Shown here in pieces: positions 8,300 to 16,462 of a stretch of DNA of 48,613 bases. Under the pieces are notes generated by a model. The model ran no database searches, was not told where the DNA came from, and was given only the letters and a program-made list of their open reading frames with translations. Position 1 is the stretch's first letter; the number at the start of each line of letters is the position of its first letter. The position numbers were made by a program, and so were the translations under genes. Source of the DNA: UBA2336 sp036787955 (GTDB lineage Bacteria; Bacteroidota; Bacteroidia; Cytophagales; Cyclobacteriaceae); assembly GCA_036787955.1 (NCBI GenBank), contig DAIQOI010000017.1, positions 1 to 48,613 on the forward strand, in the 5' to 3' direction.

Positions 8300-8905
8300 T
8301 TATTTCGAATACAATTCCACAATCAACTGTTCGTTGATGTTTTCAGGGATGTCGGCACGGGTAGGCCAGTGAATAAGTTTGCCCTCCATCTCGTTGCCAT
8401 CCCACTCCAGCCAGGGGTATTTGCGTACGCTTTGCATGGCCAGGCTGTTGGTAATAGCCTCCAGCGACTTCGATTTTTCGCGAACGCCTACCTTATCGCC
8501 TGGCTTCAGGGTATAAGAAGGTATATTGACAATTTCACCGTTTACGGTAATGTGTTTGTGCAGAACCAGCTGGCGTGCCGCCCGGCGTGTAGGGGCTATG
8601 CCCATGCGGTACACGGTGTTATCCAGGCGTGCCTCCAGCAACTGGAGCAGCACTTCACCGGTAACACCCTTTTTCCGCGAGGCAATATCAAATATGCGTG
8701 CAAACTGACGTTCCAGTACGCCATAGATGTATTTGGCTTTTTGTTTTTCGGCTAATTGCACCGCATATTCCGACTGCTTGCGCTTCTTACCACGGCCATG
8801 CATGCCGGGTGCAAAGTTCTTTTTCTGCAGCGCTTTGTTTTCGCCCAATATGGGCTCGCCGAAGCGTCTGGAAATGCGTGCTCTTGGACCTGTGTATCGT
8901 GCCAT
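8300..8905 (-). CDS. rpsD: Ribosomal protein uS4
   Basis: A protein of 201 residues starting MARYTGPRARISRRF. The frame stays open to 8968, but that extension overlaps the rpsK end and has no uS4 homology, so ATG 8905 is chosen. The S4 RNA-binding domain is visible around residues 93-150 (LEARLDNTVYRMGIAPTRRA, VNGEIVNIPSY). The N-terminus lacks the zinc-binding cysteines found in some uS4 proteins, so it is the zinc-free type. It binds 16S rRNA early in small-subunit assembly. Confidence 0.97.
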   Translation of the reverse strand: MARYTGPRARISRRFGEPILGENKALQKKNFAPGMHGRGKKRKQSEYAVQLAEKQKAKYIYGVLERQFARIFDIASRKKGVTGEVLLQLLEARLDNTVYRMGIAPTRRAARQLVLHKHITVNGEIVNIPSYTLKPGDKVGVREKSKSLEAITNSLAMQSVRKYPWLEWDGNEMEGKLIHWPTRADIPENINEQLIVELYSK

Positions 8906-8933
8906 GTTTTCTTTAATTTTTTTTTCACATTCA

Positions 8934-9326
8934 TTAAACGCGCCTGCGCTTGGGCGGACGGCAGCCATTGTGCGGCAGCGGAGTTACATCGCGAATGGCT
9001 GTAATTTCAATGCCGGCTGTCTGGATGGTGCGGATAGCCGACTCACGACCGGCACCGGGTCCTTTCACAAAGACTTCCACCTTGCGAAGGCCCAGTTCAA
9101 AAGCGCGGCTAGCAGCATCCTGAGCAGCCATCTGGGCGGCATAGGGCGTATTTTTCTTCGAACCCTTGAAGCCCATCTTCCCTGCCGATGACCAGGTTAT
9201 CACCTGACCGGCAGAGTTGGTCATGGAGACAATGATATTGTTGAACGTAGCTTTGATATGTGCCTGGCCGCTGGCCTCCACATTTACCACGCGTTTTTTG
9301 CTTTTATCTTTTTTCTTTTCAGCCAT
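8934..9326 (-). CDS. rpsK: Ribosomal protein uS11
   Basis: A protein of 130 residues with the uS11 pattern 'HIKATFNNIIVSMTN', 'GFKGSKKNTPYAAQMAA', 'VKGPGAGRESAIR' and the C-terminal 'DVTPLPHNGCRPPKRRRV'. It is part of the platform of the small subunit. It follows rpsM by 38 bp and precedes rpsD by 28 bp. Size and sequence are ordinary. Confidence 0.98.
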   Translation of the reverse strand: MAEKKKDKSKKRVVNVEASGQAHIKATFNNIIVSMTNSAGQVITWSSAGKMGFKGSKKNTPYAAQMAAQDAASRAFELGLRKVEVFVKGPGAGRESAIRTIQTAGIEITAIRDVTPLPHNGCRPPKRRRV

Positions 9327-9364
9327 AGTCTAATTCTAATGGTCGGTAAATCGGTTGCTATCTG

Positions 9365-9745
9365 TTAGCCTTTTGTAGCCTTTTTCTTGTTGGCCACGGT
9401 TTTGCGTTTTCCTTTACGCGTACGGGCGTTGTTTTTGGTTGTCTGGCCGCGCACAGGCAAGCCTTTGCGATGACGCAAGCCTCGGTAGCAGCCAATGTCC
9501 ATCAGGCGCTTGATGCTCATCTGAACTTCCGAGCGCAGGGCACCTTCAATGCGGTATTGCTCTGCAATGATGGAACGGATGGCATTTGACTCCTCATCGG
9601 TCCAATCCTTTACTTTTTTATTCCAGTCCACTCCGGCCTGGGTTAGGATTTTCTGGGCCGACCGCCGGCCAATGCCATAAATGTAGGTAAGGCTTATTTC
9701 GCCTCTTTTGTTATCCGGAATATCAACTCCCTGAATCCTTGCCAT
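9365..9745 (-). CDS. rpsM: Ribosomal protein uS13
   Basis: A protein of 126 residues: MARIQGVDIPDNKRGEISLTYIYGIGRRSA, then 'GCYRGLRHRKGLPVRGQTTKNNARTRKGKR' and a basic tail. It sits at the head of the small subunit and contacts the P-site tRNA. It lies 24 bp downstream of rpmJ. Nothing unusual. Confidence 0.98.
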   Translation of the reverse strand: MARIQGVDIPDNKRGEISLTYIYGIGRRSAQKILTQAGVDWNKKVKDWTDEESNAIRSIIAEQYRIEGALRSEVQMSIKRLMDIGCYRGLRHRKGLPVRGQTTKNNARTRKGKRKTVANKKKATKG

Positions 9746-9769
9746 GGTTGTTGGGTTATATGGTCAATG

Positions 9770-9886
9770 TTATCCCTGACGCTGCTTGTAGCGCGGGTTT
9801 TTCTTGTTAATCACGTACAGCTTGCCTTTCCGCCTTACAATTTTGCAGTCGGCACTGCGCTTTTTTATGGATGCTCTTACTTTCAT
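9770..9886 (-). CDS. rpmJ: Ribosomal protein bL36, zinc-free form
   Basis: A short 38-residue gene between infA and rpsM, translated by hand: MKVRASIKKRSADCKIVRR, then a KGKLYVINKKNPRYKQRQG tail. It matches bL36 in length and order. Only one cysteine is present, instead of the C-C-C-H set of the zinc-binding type, so this is the C-minus form. It binds 23S rRNA domain VI. Spacing to infA is 11 bp. Confidence 0.95.
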   Translation of the reverse strand: MKVRASIKKRSADCKIVRRKGKLYVINKKNPRYKQRQG

Positions 9887-9897
9887 GCCTTTGCGTT

Positions 9898-10119
9898 TTA
9901 ATTTTTGTACCGGAACACTATTCTTCCTTTCGTCAAATCGTAGGGCGACATTTCCAGGCGTACCTTGTCACCGGGCAACAAGCGGATGTAATTCATCCGC
10001 ATTTTGCCGGATATGTGCGCCAGCACCTCATGCCCGTTTTCCAGTTGTACCCGGAACATGGCATTGGACAGTGCTTCGGTTATTGTGCCGTCCTGCTCAA
10101 TTGACTTTTGCTTCGCCAT
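9898..10119 (-). CDS. infA: Translation initiation factor IF-1
   Basis: A protein of 73 residues with an OB fold: MAKQKSIEQDGTITEALSN, 'FRVQLENGHEVLAHISGKMRMNYIRLLPGDKV' and 'EMSPYDLTKGRIVFRYKN'. It occupies the A site of the 30S subunit during initiation. Its start lies inside the last 40 bp of the map gene in another frame, which suggests translational coupling. Confidence 0.97.
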   Translation of the reverse strand: MAKQKSIEQDGTITEALSNAMFRVQLENGHEVLAHISGKMRMNYIRLLPGDKVRLEMSPYDLTKGRIVFRYKN

Positions 10120-10895
10120 TTATATGTGTATCGTTCTTCAATATATTCATGGGTGGTCAGTACTTCGGTTTCCTTTTCCCGAATAGCCACCATATGTTCA
10201 AAGTGTGCTGAGGGCCTTCTGTCGGCTGTGCGTATGGTCCAGCCATCGCGGTCCTGCACTACCCTTCGCGTTCCCATGTTAATCATGGGTTCGATGGCAA
10301 ACACCATGCCGGGCACCAGTTTCATGCCCTTGCCGCGCTTGCCGTAATTGGGTACTTCCGGCTCTTCGTGCAGATTTTTTCCTACACCGTGCCCCACCAG
10401 TTCACGCACCACGCCATACCCAAAACTTTCCACATAGCTCTGTATGGCGTAACTGATGTCGCCCACCCGGTTACCAGCCCGTGCCTGGGCAATGCCGCGA
10501 AGCAGCGACTCATAGGTGCGGCTAAGCAGGAGCAACACCTTTTCGTCCACCCCCTCCAACGGATAGGTATAGGCCGAATCACTATGGTAGCCCTTGTAGT
10601 ACACGCCGCAGTCAATAGAAACCACATCACCTTCGCGCAGTTCGTAATTGCCCGGTATGCCGTGTACCACCACGTCATTTACCGATATACAGAGCGATGC
10701 CGGAAAACTACCGTTGTAGTTTTTAAATGAAGGCACCGCCCCATGGTCGCGGATAAATTCTTCCGCAATTCTGTCCAGCTCGATGGTTTTAACACCAGGC
10801 CGGATGCGCGAGGCAATCTCACCATGGGTACGCCCCAGTATTTGGGCGCCCTCCCTGATGATGCTGATTTCCTCTTCGGTCTTTAAGTGAACCAT
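10080..10895 (-). CDS. map: Methionine aminopeptidase, type I
   Basis: A protein of 271 residues that removes initiator methionine. Metal-binding and substrate blocks are visible: 'CISVNDVVVHGIP', 'VSIDCGVYYKGYHSD', 'GHGVGKNLHEEPEVPNYG' and 'FAIEPMINMGTR'. The frame is open to 10916, which overlaps secY. The internal ATG at 10895 (MVHLKTEEEISI) is preferred because family members start there. The C-terminus runs about 12 residues past the usual end and overlaps infA by 40 bp. The secY-map-infA order is classical. Confidence 0.93.
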   Translation of the reverse strand: MVHLKTEEEISIIREGAQILGRTHGEIASRIRPGVKTIELDRIAEEFIRDHGAVPSFKNYNGSFPASLCISVNDVVVHGIPGNYELREGDVVSIDCGVYYKGYHSDSAYTYPLEGVDEKVLLLLSRTYESLLRGIAQARAGNRVGDISYAIQSYVESFGYGVVRELVGHGVGKNLHEEPEVPNYGKRGKGMKLVPGMVFAIEPMINMGTRRVVQDRDGWTIRTADRRPSAHFEHMVAIREKETEVLTTHEYIEERYTYKWRSKSQLSRTAQ

Positions 10896-10902
10896 TGTGC
10901 AC

Positions 10903-12222
10903 TTAAGCCGCAGCAAACTGAGAACGTCCTTTTACGCGCCCGGACTTCATCATGCCTTCGTAGTGACGCATCAAGAGATAGCTTTCGATCTGCTGCAGGG
11001 TGTCGAGGATAACCCCAACCATAATCAGCAGTGAAGTACCCCCGTAAAACTGGGCAAAGTTCTGGCCCACGCCGGCACGCACGGCAAAGGCCGGCAGCAC
11101 GGCAACCACCACAAGGAACAACGCTCCGGGAAGCGTAATTCTGGATAAAACCGTATCTATAAATTCAGCAGTTTGTTTCCCGGGCTTTATGCCGGGAATA
11201 AAACCACCACTTCGCTTCAGGTTATCGGCAATGTCATTGGAGTTGATGGTGATAGCTGTATAGAAGAAAGTAAACATGAGAATGAGCGCACCAAACAACA
11301 GATTGTATTGCCAGCTGGTGTAGTCAGAAAAAGTTGATCCAATGTAAGCACCAATATCTGTGTCGCGCCAGATGCCTGCCAGAAGGGCCGGTATAAACAT
11401 GAGCGCCTGGGCAAAGATAATGGGCATGACACCTGCCGAATTGAGTTTCAGGGGTATGAAGTCGCGTTTGCCCCCGTATAGTTTGTTACCAACCACCTGC
11501 TTGGCATATTGAATGGGTATTCTGCGCGTTGCCTGGGTTAGCAATATTACCCCCATCACCACGAAGTAAAGAACCAACAGCTCAATAATAAATAACAACG
11601 CACCCTGCATGCCGCGGTTATTTACTCCTTCATCAATCAGGGCACCCGGGAATCGTGAAACGATACCAATCATAATGAGCATGGAAATTCCGTTTCCAAT
11701 GCCCTTATCGGTAATGCGTTCGCCCAGCCACATGCAGAACATGGTTCCGGCAATCAGGATGGTAATGGATGAAAAGTAGAAGAAGAAACCGGGGTTGGTA
11801 ATGGCTTCAGCCGGAATGGTTCCGCGGATATATCCGTAGGACTGGAAACCTGTAATAAAGATGGTCAGCACACGTGTCATCTGGTTCAGGCGCTTCCGGC
11901 CCGATTCGCCTTCTTTCTGAAGTTTCTGAAAATAAGGAACTGCAAAGGTGAGCAGCTGCACAATGATGGATGCCGAAATGTAAGGCATGATACCGAGTGC
12001 GAGAATGGAGGCCCGGCTGAAGGAACCTCCGAGGAAGGTATTCAGCAAGTCGAAGATTCCGCCGGTGGCCACATTGGCAGCGAGGATTTCCGGATCAATG
12101 CCAGGGAGCACGATAAACGAGCCTAGTCTGAAAATGATCAGGTAGCCCAGCGTGTTCAGGATACGAACGCGCAGGTCTTCAATTAAAAAGATATTCCGTA
12201 TGGTTGTAAAGAACCGCTTCAT
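10903..12222 (-). CDS. secY: Protein translocase channel SecY
   Basis: A protein of 439 residues with about ten hydrophobic segments. Family blocks are 'LGIMPYISASIIVQLLTFAVPYFQKLQKEGESGRKR', 'NGISMLIMIGIVSRFP', 'LKLNSAGVMPIIFAQALM' and 'LKRSGGFIPGIKPGKQT'. It forms the inner-membrane Sec channel with SecE and SecG. The stop codon of rplO overlaps its start by about 1 bp. Position and length are typical. Confidence 0.98.
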   Translation of the reverse strand: MKRFFTTIRNIFLIEDLRVRILNTLGYLIIFRLGSFIVLPGIDPEILAANVATGGIFDLLNTFLGGSFSRASILALGIMPYISASIIVQLLTFAVPYFQKLQKEGESGRKRLNQMTRVLTIFITGFQSYGYIRGTIPAEAITNPGFFFYFSSITILIAGTMFCMWLGERITDKGIGNGISMLIMIGIVSRFPGALIDEGVNNRGMQGALLFIIELLVLYFVVMGVILLTQATRRIPIQYAKQVVGNKLYGGKRDFIPLKLNSAGVMPIIFAQALMFIPALLAGIWRDTDIGAYIGSTFSDYTSWQYNLLFGALILMFTFFYTAITINSNDIADNLKRSGGFIPGIKPGKQTAEFIDTVLSRITLPGALFLVVVAVLPAFAVRAGVGQNFAQFYGGTSLLIMVGVILDTLQQIESYLLMRHYEGMMKSGRVKGRSQFAAA

Positions 12223-12662
12223 CAGGCTATGCGGGTTATGCTTCCTCCGGCTGATTCAATGGCTTTGCGGGCAGTTTCCGAAAATGCATGCGCCTGTACA
12301 TTCAGGCGTGCTTTCAGTTCGCCCCTGCCCAGAATCTTCACTTTGTCTTTCTTTCCAACGATACCGTTATCTGCAAGTACCTGAGGCGTGATATCGGTAG
12401 CTTTTTCAGACAGTGCCTGCAACGTATCCAGGTTTACTGCCTTGAATATTTCCTTGTTGTTGTTTTTAAACCCAAACTTGGGCACGCGCCTTTGCAGCGG
12501 CATTTGCCCGCCTTCAAAGCCGATCTTCTTGCGGTACCCCGAGCGCGACTTATCGCCTTTGTGTCCGCGACCGGCTGTAGTTCCTCCCGAGCCTTGTCCG
12601 CGGCCCAGTCTTTTATTGGTGCGCACTGATCCTTCTGCCGGTTTGAGTGTGTGTAGTTTCAT
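12222..12662 (-). CDS. rplO: Ribosomal protein uL15
   Basis: A protein of 146 residues starting MKLHTLKPAEGS. Upstream in-frame TTG and ATT codons are not credible starts. Gly/Arg-rich 'RLGRGQGSGGTTAGRGHKGDKSRSGYRKKIGFEGGQ' is the hallmark N-terminal loop that inserts into 23S rRNA. It starts 2 bp after the rpmD stop codon and overlaps secY by 1 bp. Confidence 0.97.
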   Translation of the reverse strand: MKLHTLKPAEGSVRTNKRLGRGQGSGGTTAGRGHKGDKSRSGYRKKIGFEGGQMPLQRRVPKFGFKNNNKEIFKAVNLDTLQALSEKATDITPQVLADNGIVGKKDKVKILGRGELKARLNVQAHAFSETARKAIESAGGSITRIA

Positions 12663-12664
12663 AA

Positions 12665-12844
12665 TCAAAGCTCGGTTACGGTAATTAAATGGTTCACTTT
12701 ACGGATCATCCCGGCAATTTGCGGGGTGAGCTCTACTTCTACTGATTTATTAATGCGCCCCAGTCCAAGCGCCTTGATTGTGCGCTTCTGATCCTGCGGG
12801 CGTTTAATAATGCTGCGGTACTGGGTAATACGTACTTTGGCCAT
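12665..12844 (-). CDS. rpmD: Ribosomal protein uL30
   Basis: A protein of 59 residues: MAKVRITQYRSIIKRPQDQK, then 'ALGLGRINKSVEVELTPQIAGMIRKVNHLI'. The frame extends to 12880, but that part lies in the rpsE end and has no homology, so ATG 12844 is chosen. It is a short two-domain globular large-subunit protein in its normal place between rpsE and rplO. Confidence 0.96.
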   Translation of the reverse strand: MAKVRITQYRSIIKRPQDQKRTIKALGLGRINKSVEVELTPQIAGMIRKVNHLITVTEL

Positions 12845-12848
12845 GGTA

Positions 12849-13367
12849 TTATCCGTTAAAAACTTTCGACAGTGAAACACCGCGTTTAGCGGCTACAGCC
12901 ACCGGGTCGCGCATGCTGGTAAGTGCCTTGAAGGTTGCCTTCACCACGTTATGCGGGTTGGAGGAGCCTTTGGATTTAGCCAGCACATTGTGAATCCCGG
13001 CACTTTCGAGTACGGCACGCATGGCGCCACCGGCAATTACACCTGTACCCGGCGCTGCGGGCTTGAGCAGCACATAACCGCCACCGAACTTGCCAATGGC
13101 TTCGTGCGGCACGGTTCCTTTGATGATTGGCACCCGAACCAGGTGCTTTTTGGCATCGTCAATGCCTTTGGTTATGGCATCGGTTACTTCGTTGGCTTTT
13201 CCCAAGCCGTAGCCCACCACACCGTTGCCATCGCCTACTACCACAATGGCGGCAAAACTGAACCGGCGGCCACCTTTAACCACTTTGGCCACACGCTGGA
13301 TGGCAACTACGCGTTCTTTCAGGTCGATTTCGCTGGCTTTTACTGTGCTGATATTGCTAACTGACAT
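12849..13367 (-). CDS. rpsE: Ribosomal protein uS5
   Basis: A protein of 172 residues. The double-stranded-RNA-like N-domain shows 'DLKERVVAIQRVAKVVKGGRRFSFAAIVVVGDGNGVVGYGLGKA', and the C-domain shows 'KPAAPGTGVIAGGAMRAVLESAGI'. It takes part in decoding accuracy at the mRNA entry channel. It follows rplR by 17 bp. Ordinary length. Confidence 0.98.
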   Translation of the reverse strand: MSVSNISTVKASEIDLKERVVAIQRVAKVVKGGRRFSFAAIVVVGDGNGVVGYGLGKANEVTDAITKGIDDAKKHLVRVPIIKGTVPHEAIGKFGGGYVLLKPAAPGTGVIAGGAMRAVLESAGIHNVLAKSKGSSNPHNVVKATFKALTSMRDPVAVAAKRGVSLSKVFNG

Positions 13368-13384
13368 ACTGTATCTTTTTCCTT

Positions 13385-13732
13385 TTAAAATTTAAGACCA
13401 CCTTCACGCGCACCTTCAGCAAATGCTTTGATATTGCCGTGGTAGAGATACCCGTTGCGATCAAACACCACCGTCTCAATGCCGGCAGCTTTGGCCTTTT
13501 CGGCAAGTTTTACTCCGGCCTGACGTGAATTGGCAATGTTGAGTTTTGTTTTGTCGCCCAATTCGCGGGTGGACACCGAAACCAGTGTGACGCCTTTTGT
13601 ATCATCTATCAACTGGGCATATATGCCCGTGTTGCTGCGGAATACCGAGAGGCGCGGACGCTCAGCGGTGCCCGAAATTTTTTTCCGGATGCCTCTTTTT
13701 ATACGAAGTCTGCGTTCAGTTTTAGTAGCCAT
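13385..13732 (-). CDS. rplR: Ribosomal protein uL18
   Basis: A protein of 115 residues starting MATKTERRLRIKRGIRKKI. An upstream ATG at 13738 adds only Met-Tyr and is less likely. 'RPRLSVFRSNTGIYAQLIDD' and the C-terminal 'FDRNGYLYHGNIKAFAEGAREGGLKF' are typical. It binds 5S rRNA in the central protuberance. Confidence 0.97.
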   Translation of the reverse strand: MATKTERRLRIKRGIRKKISGTAERPRLSVFRSNTGIYAQLIDDTKGVTLVSVSTRELGDKTKLNIANSRQAGVKLAEKAKAAGIETVVFDRNGYLYHGNIKAFAEGAREGGLKF

Positions 13733-13759
13733 ATACAACTGGTGTTGGCGGTTTTAAAA

Positions 13760-14320
13760 TTATTTAGCTCCTGCTGCTTTGCCAGCCTTTCTGCGCACAT
13801 ATTCTCCCACAAAGCGAATACCTTTTCCTTTGTAAGGCTCTACTTTGCGCAATGACTTGATTTTGGCCGCTACCTGCCCGATTAACTGCTTATCAATTCC
13901 TTCGAGGGTGATGGTAGGGTTGGCCCCTTTTTCCTGGGCAGTCTGCACTTTTATTTCCTGCGGAATAGCCATGAAAATATTGTGCGAGTAGCCCAGGCTC
14001 AGCTCCAGTACGTTGCCCTGTGCATTGGCTTTAAAACCAACACCCACCAGTTCGAGCTGGTGCTTATAGCCTTTGGTTACGCCCTCCACCATGTTGGCAA
14101 TGAGGGCTCTGTATAAACCATGCATGGCCCGGTGTCTTTTCTGGTCAGTAGGGCGCTCTACCAGAATGGTATTTCCTTCCTGACGTACCGTGATGTCCGG
14201 GTCGATTTGTTGTTTCAGCTCTCCTTTCGGACCTTTTACCGTTACCAGGCGCTGGTCGGCAGCGTAGCTGAAGGTAACTCCGGCAGGAAGGGTGATAGGT
14301 TTTTTTCCAATGCGCGACAT
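13760..14320 (-). CDS. rplF: Ribosomal protein uL6
   Basis: A protein of 186 residues with the uL6 pattern MSRIGKKPITLPAGV, 'VKGPKGELKQ', 'LELVGVGFKANAQGNVLELSLGYSH' and the C-terminal signature 'PYKGKGIRFVGEYVRRKAGK'. It sits near the factor-binding site of the 50S subunit. It starts 12 bp after rpsH. Confidence 0.98.
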   Translation of the reverse strand: MSRIGKKPITLPAGVTFSYAADQRLVTVKGPKGELKQQIDPDITVRQEGNTILVERPTDQKRHRAMHGLYRALIANMVEGVTKGYKHQLELVGVGFKANAQGNVLELSLGYSHNIFMAIPQEIKVQTAQEKGANPTITLEGIDKQLIGQVAAKIKSLRKVEPYKGKGIRFVGEYVRRKAGKAAGAK

Positions 14321-14332
14321 GTCAATTACTTG

Positions 14333-14731
14333 TTAGTACACGTAACACAATACTTCACCGCCCACATTCAGTTTGCGGGCTTCTTTATCGGTAATCACAC
14401 CTTTTGAGGTGGAAAGGATGGCGATACCCAGCCCGTTCATTACCCGCGGCAAACGCGAAGTATCCACATACTTGCGCAGGCCGGGAGTGGAGATGCGCTC
14501 CAGCTTCGTTATGGCCGGCTCCTTGGTCTCAGGGTTATACTTCAGGGCTATTTTTATGATGCCCTGAGGATTGTTGCCCTGTTCGAACTTGTAGTTCAGG
14601 ATATAACCTTTGTCGAATAACACCTTGGTTATTTCCTTTTTCAGGTTCGAAGCCGGTATTTCCACCACGCGATGGTTGGCTTTTATGGCATTGCGCAACC
14701 TGGTCAAATAATCTGAAATAGGATCAGTCAT
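14333..14731 (-). CDS. rpsH: Ribosomal protein uS8
   Basis: A protein of 132 residues: MTDPISDYLTRLRNAIKA, 'EITKVLFDKGYI', and the C-terminal 'GLGIAILSTSKGVITDKEARKLNVGGEVLCYVY'. It is a central-domain 16S rRNA binder and translational regulator of the spc operon in E. coli. Here it is preceded by 179 bp without a gene, holding a terminator and a promoter, so it should be the first gene of a second transcription unit (rpsH to rplQ). Confidence 0.98.
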   Translation of the reverse strand: MTDPISDYLTRLRNAIKANHRVVEIPASNLKKEITKVLFDKGYILNYKFEQGNNPQGIIKIALKYNPETKEPAITKLERISTPGLRKYVDTSRLPRVMNGLGIAILSTSKGVITDKEARKLNVGGEVLCYVY

Positions 14732-14764
14732 AAGCTATTTCGTTCTTTTCTGCTGTAAATAAAA

Positions 14765-14789
14765 GCAGCCCGCTAAAAAAACGGGCTGC
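14765..14789 (-). terminator. Intrinsic terminator between rpsN and rpsH
   Basis: In sense direction GCAGCCCG, a 9-nt loop (TTTTTTTAG), CGGGCTGC, then TTTTATTTAC. The 8-bp GC-rich stem followed by a U-rich tail is a good intrinsic terminator. Its first base is the last base of the -7 box of the adjacent promoter. Confidence 0.75.
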
Positions 14790-14819
14790 AAAGATACCTA
14801 ACAATTTCGGTTATCCAAA
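14789..14819 (-). promoter_or_regulatory. Internal promoter upstream of rpsH
   Basis: On the minus strand TTTG, exactly 19 bp, TATCTTTG matches the Bacteroidota primary-sigma consensus (TTTG / N19-21 / TAnnTTTG). The extended -7 region TATCTTTGCAG is shared with the promoter before rplC. Transcription would start inside the terminator stem, about 50 bp before rpsH. Confidence 0.75.
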
Positions 14820-14910
14820 CTGTTACCTGGTATCGGTGTTCCCGGCTGCTCCGGTTACTTGCCGACCTGGGTACTCAGCAACCTGTCAATAAATTAATAA
14901 TCGGTCCGGA

Positions 14911-15180
14911 TTACCAGCTGGCCTTGGTAAGTCCGGGTATTTTGCCCTCTGAGGCCATCTGGCGGAAAACATTCCGGCAAACGCCAAATTTCCGCATATA
15001 GCCTCTGGGCCTTCCGGTAAGCTTACACCGGTTGCGCAGGCGTACTGGCGAGGCGTTGCGTGGCAGCTTATCAAGTGCCAGGTAATTGCCTTCCTTTTTC
15101 AGCTTTTTGCGTTTCTCGGCATAGGTGGCAACCAGTTTCTCGCGCTTGGCCTGGCGGGCTATGATCGAAAGTTTCGACAT
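14911..15180 (-). CDS. rpsN: Ribosomal protein uS14, zinc-free form
   Basis: A protein of 89 residues starting MSKLSIIARQAKREKLVATY. The frame remains open to 15270 but that part overlaps rplE. 'RNASPVRLRNRCKLTGRPRGYMRKFGVCR' is the uS14 signature. Length and lack of paired CxxC motifs identify the long zinc-independent type. It is the last gene before the terminator/promoter gap. Confidence 0.97.
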   Translation of the reverse strand: MSKLSIIARQAKREKLVATYAEKRKKLKKEGNYLALDKLPRNASPVRLRNRCKLTGRPRGYMRKFGVCRNVFRQMASEGKIPGLTKASW

Positions 15181-15190
15181 ACTCTGCAGT

Positions 15191-15742
15191 TTAATTTTTA
15201 TTTGCAAACGGCATTCCGAAAGCTTTGAGCAACTCGTAGCTTTCTTCATCAGTCTTTGCCGTGGTGACAAAGGTGATGTCCATGCCGCTGATTTTATTTA
15301 CTTTATCAATGGAAATTTCCGGGAATATAATCTGTTCGCGGATGCCCAGCGTATAGTTACCGCGGCCATCAAACCCTTTCGGGTTTACTCCGCGGAAGTC
15401 GCGTACGCGCGGCAGGGCAATGTTCATCAGTCTGTCCATGAATTCGTACATGCGATCACCGCGCAGCGTTACACGTACTCCAATGGGCATGTTTTCGCGC
15501 AGCTTAAAGTTGGAAATGGCTTTCTTGGATTTGGTGGGCACGGCCCGCTGACCGGTGATGGCTGTTATTTCTTCAATGGCCTGTTCTATCAGTTTCTTAT
15601 CGGCCACGGCTGCCCCCACACCTTTGTTGATGCAAATCTTTTCAATTTTCGGAACCTGCATAATCGACTTGTAGCCAAACTTGCTCTGCAGGGCCGGCAT
15701 GATTTCCTTTTTATATTTTTCTTTTAAACGCGGTGTACTCAT
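15191..15742 (-). CDS. rplE: Ribosomal protein uL5
   Basis: A protein of 183 residues with 'RLKEKYKKEIMPALQSKFGYKSIMQVPKIEKICINKGVG', 'KLRENMPIGVRVTLRG' and 'DRLMNIALPRVRDFRGV'. It binds 5S rRNA and contacts P-site tRNA. Its start overlaps the rplX stop by 4 bp. Confidence 0.98.
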   Translation of the reverse strand: MSTPRLKEKYKKEIMPALQSKFGYKSIMQVPKIEKICINKGVGAAVADKKLIEQAIEEITAITGQRAVPTKSKKAISNFKLRENMPIGVRVTLRGDRMYEFMDRLMNIALPRVRDFRGVNPKGFDGRGNYTLGIREQIIFPEISIDKVNKISGMDITFVTTAKTDEESYELLKAFGMPFANKN

Positions 15743-16083
15743 GACTTAATAAATTCTCCGGTTTTCTTGGCGTAACGTTGCAGCTTACCTTTTTCGTTCA
15801 GTTTTCTTCCTACGCGGGTAGGTTTACCACTTGCCGGATCAATCAGCATCAGGTTGCTGATATGCACCGGTGCTTCCGTGCGCTTTATACCGCCTTCGGG
15901 CTTTCCGGCCGAAGGCTTTTCGTGTTTGGTAACGATATTGATTCCTTCCACAATGGCTTTGCGCTGTTCGGGAAATACTTCCAGAACGCGGCCGGTCTTA
16001 CCTTTGTCATCACCGGCCAGTATTTTTACCGTGTCGCCTTTGCGGATGTGCAGTTTGGGCTGCCTGTTATACTTCCTTTCCAT
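15739..16083 (-). CDS. rplX: Ribosomal protein uL24
   Basis: A protein of 114 residues with the KOW motif 'IRKGDTVKILAGDDKGKTGRVLEVFPEQRKAIVEGINI', and the downstream block 'KPEGGIKRTEAPVHISNLMLID'. It starts early 50S assembly at the tunnel exit. It starts 2 bp after rplN and overlaps rplE by 4 bp. Confidence 0.97.
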   Translation of the reverse strand: MERKYNRQPKLHIRKGDTVKILAGDDKGKTGRVLEVFPEQRKAIVEGINIVTKHEKPSAGKPEGGIKRTEAPVHISNLMLIDPASGKPTRVGRKLNEKGKLQRYAKKTGEFIKS

Positions 16084-16085
16084 AA

Positions 16086-16454
16086 TTACAATACTTCAGG
16101 GGCCAGTGATACAATTTTCATAAACTGCTTTTCGCGCAGCTCACGCGCTACCGGTCCGAATATGCGTGTGCCGCGGGGTTCGTCCTGGGCGTTGAGAAGC
16201 ACAGCAGCGTTGTCTTCGAAGCGGATGTAGGAGCCATCTTTTCTACGCACTTCCTTGCGGGTGCGCACCACCACCGCCTTGGTTACCGTACCTTTCTTAA
16301 TCTGGCTGGTGGGCAGCGCAGATTTAACGGTAACTACAATCTTGTCGCCAACAGAAGCGTATCTGCGGCCGCTACCGCCCAGCACGTGCATGCACAATAC
16401 TTCTTTGGCACCACTGTTATCAGCTACGGTTAAGCGTGTTTCGGTTCGAATCAT
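16086..16454 (-). CDS. rplN: Ribosomal protein uL14
   Basis: A protein of 122 residues: MIRTETRLTVADNSGAKEVLCMHVLGG, 'GDKIVVTVKSALP', 'VRTRKEVRRKDGSYIRFEDNAAVLLN' and 'GTRIFGPVARELRE'. It lies at the subunit interface. The length is exactly that of the family. Confidence 0.98.
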   Translation of the reverse strand: MIRTETRLTVADNSGAKEVLCMHVLGGSGRRYASVGDKIVVTVKSALPTSQIKKGTVTKAVVVRTRKEVRRKDGSYIRFEDNAAVLLNAQDEPRGTRIFGPVARELREKQFMKIVSLAPEVL

Positions 16455-16462
16455 GGCCTTTG

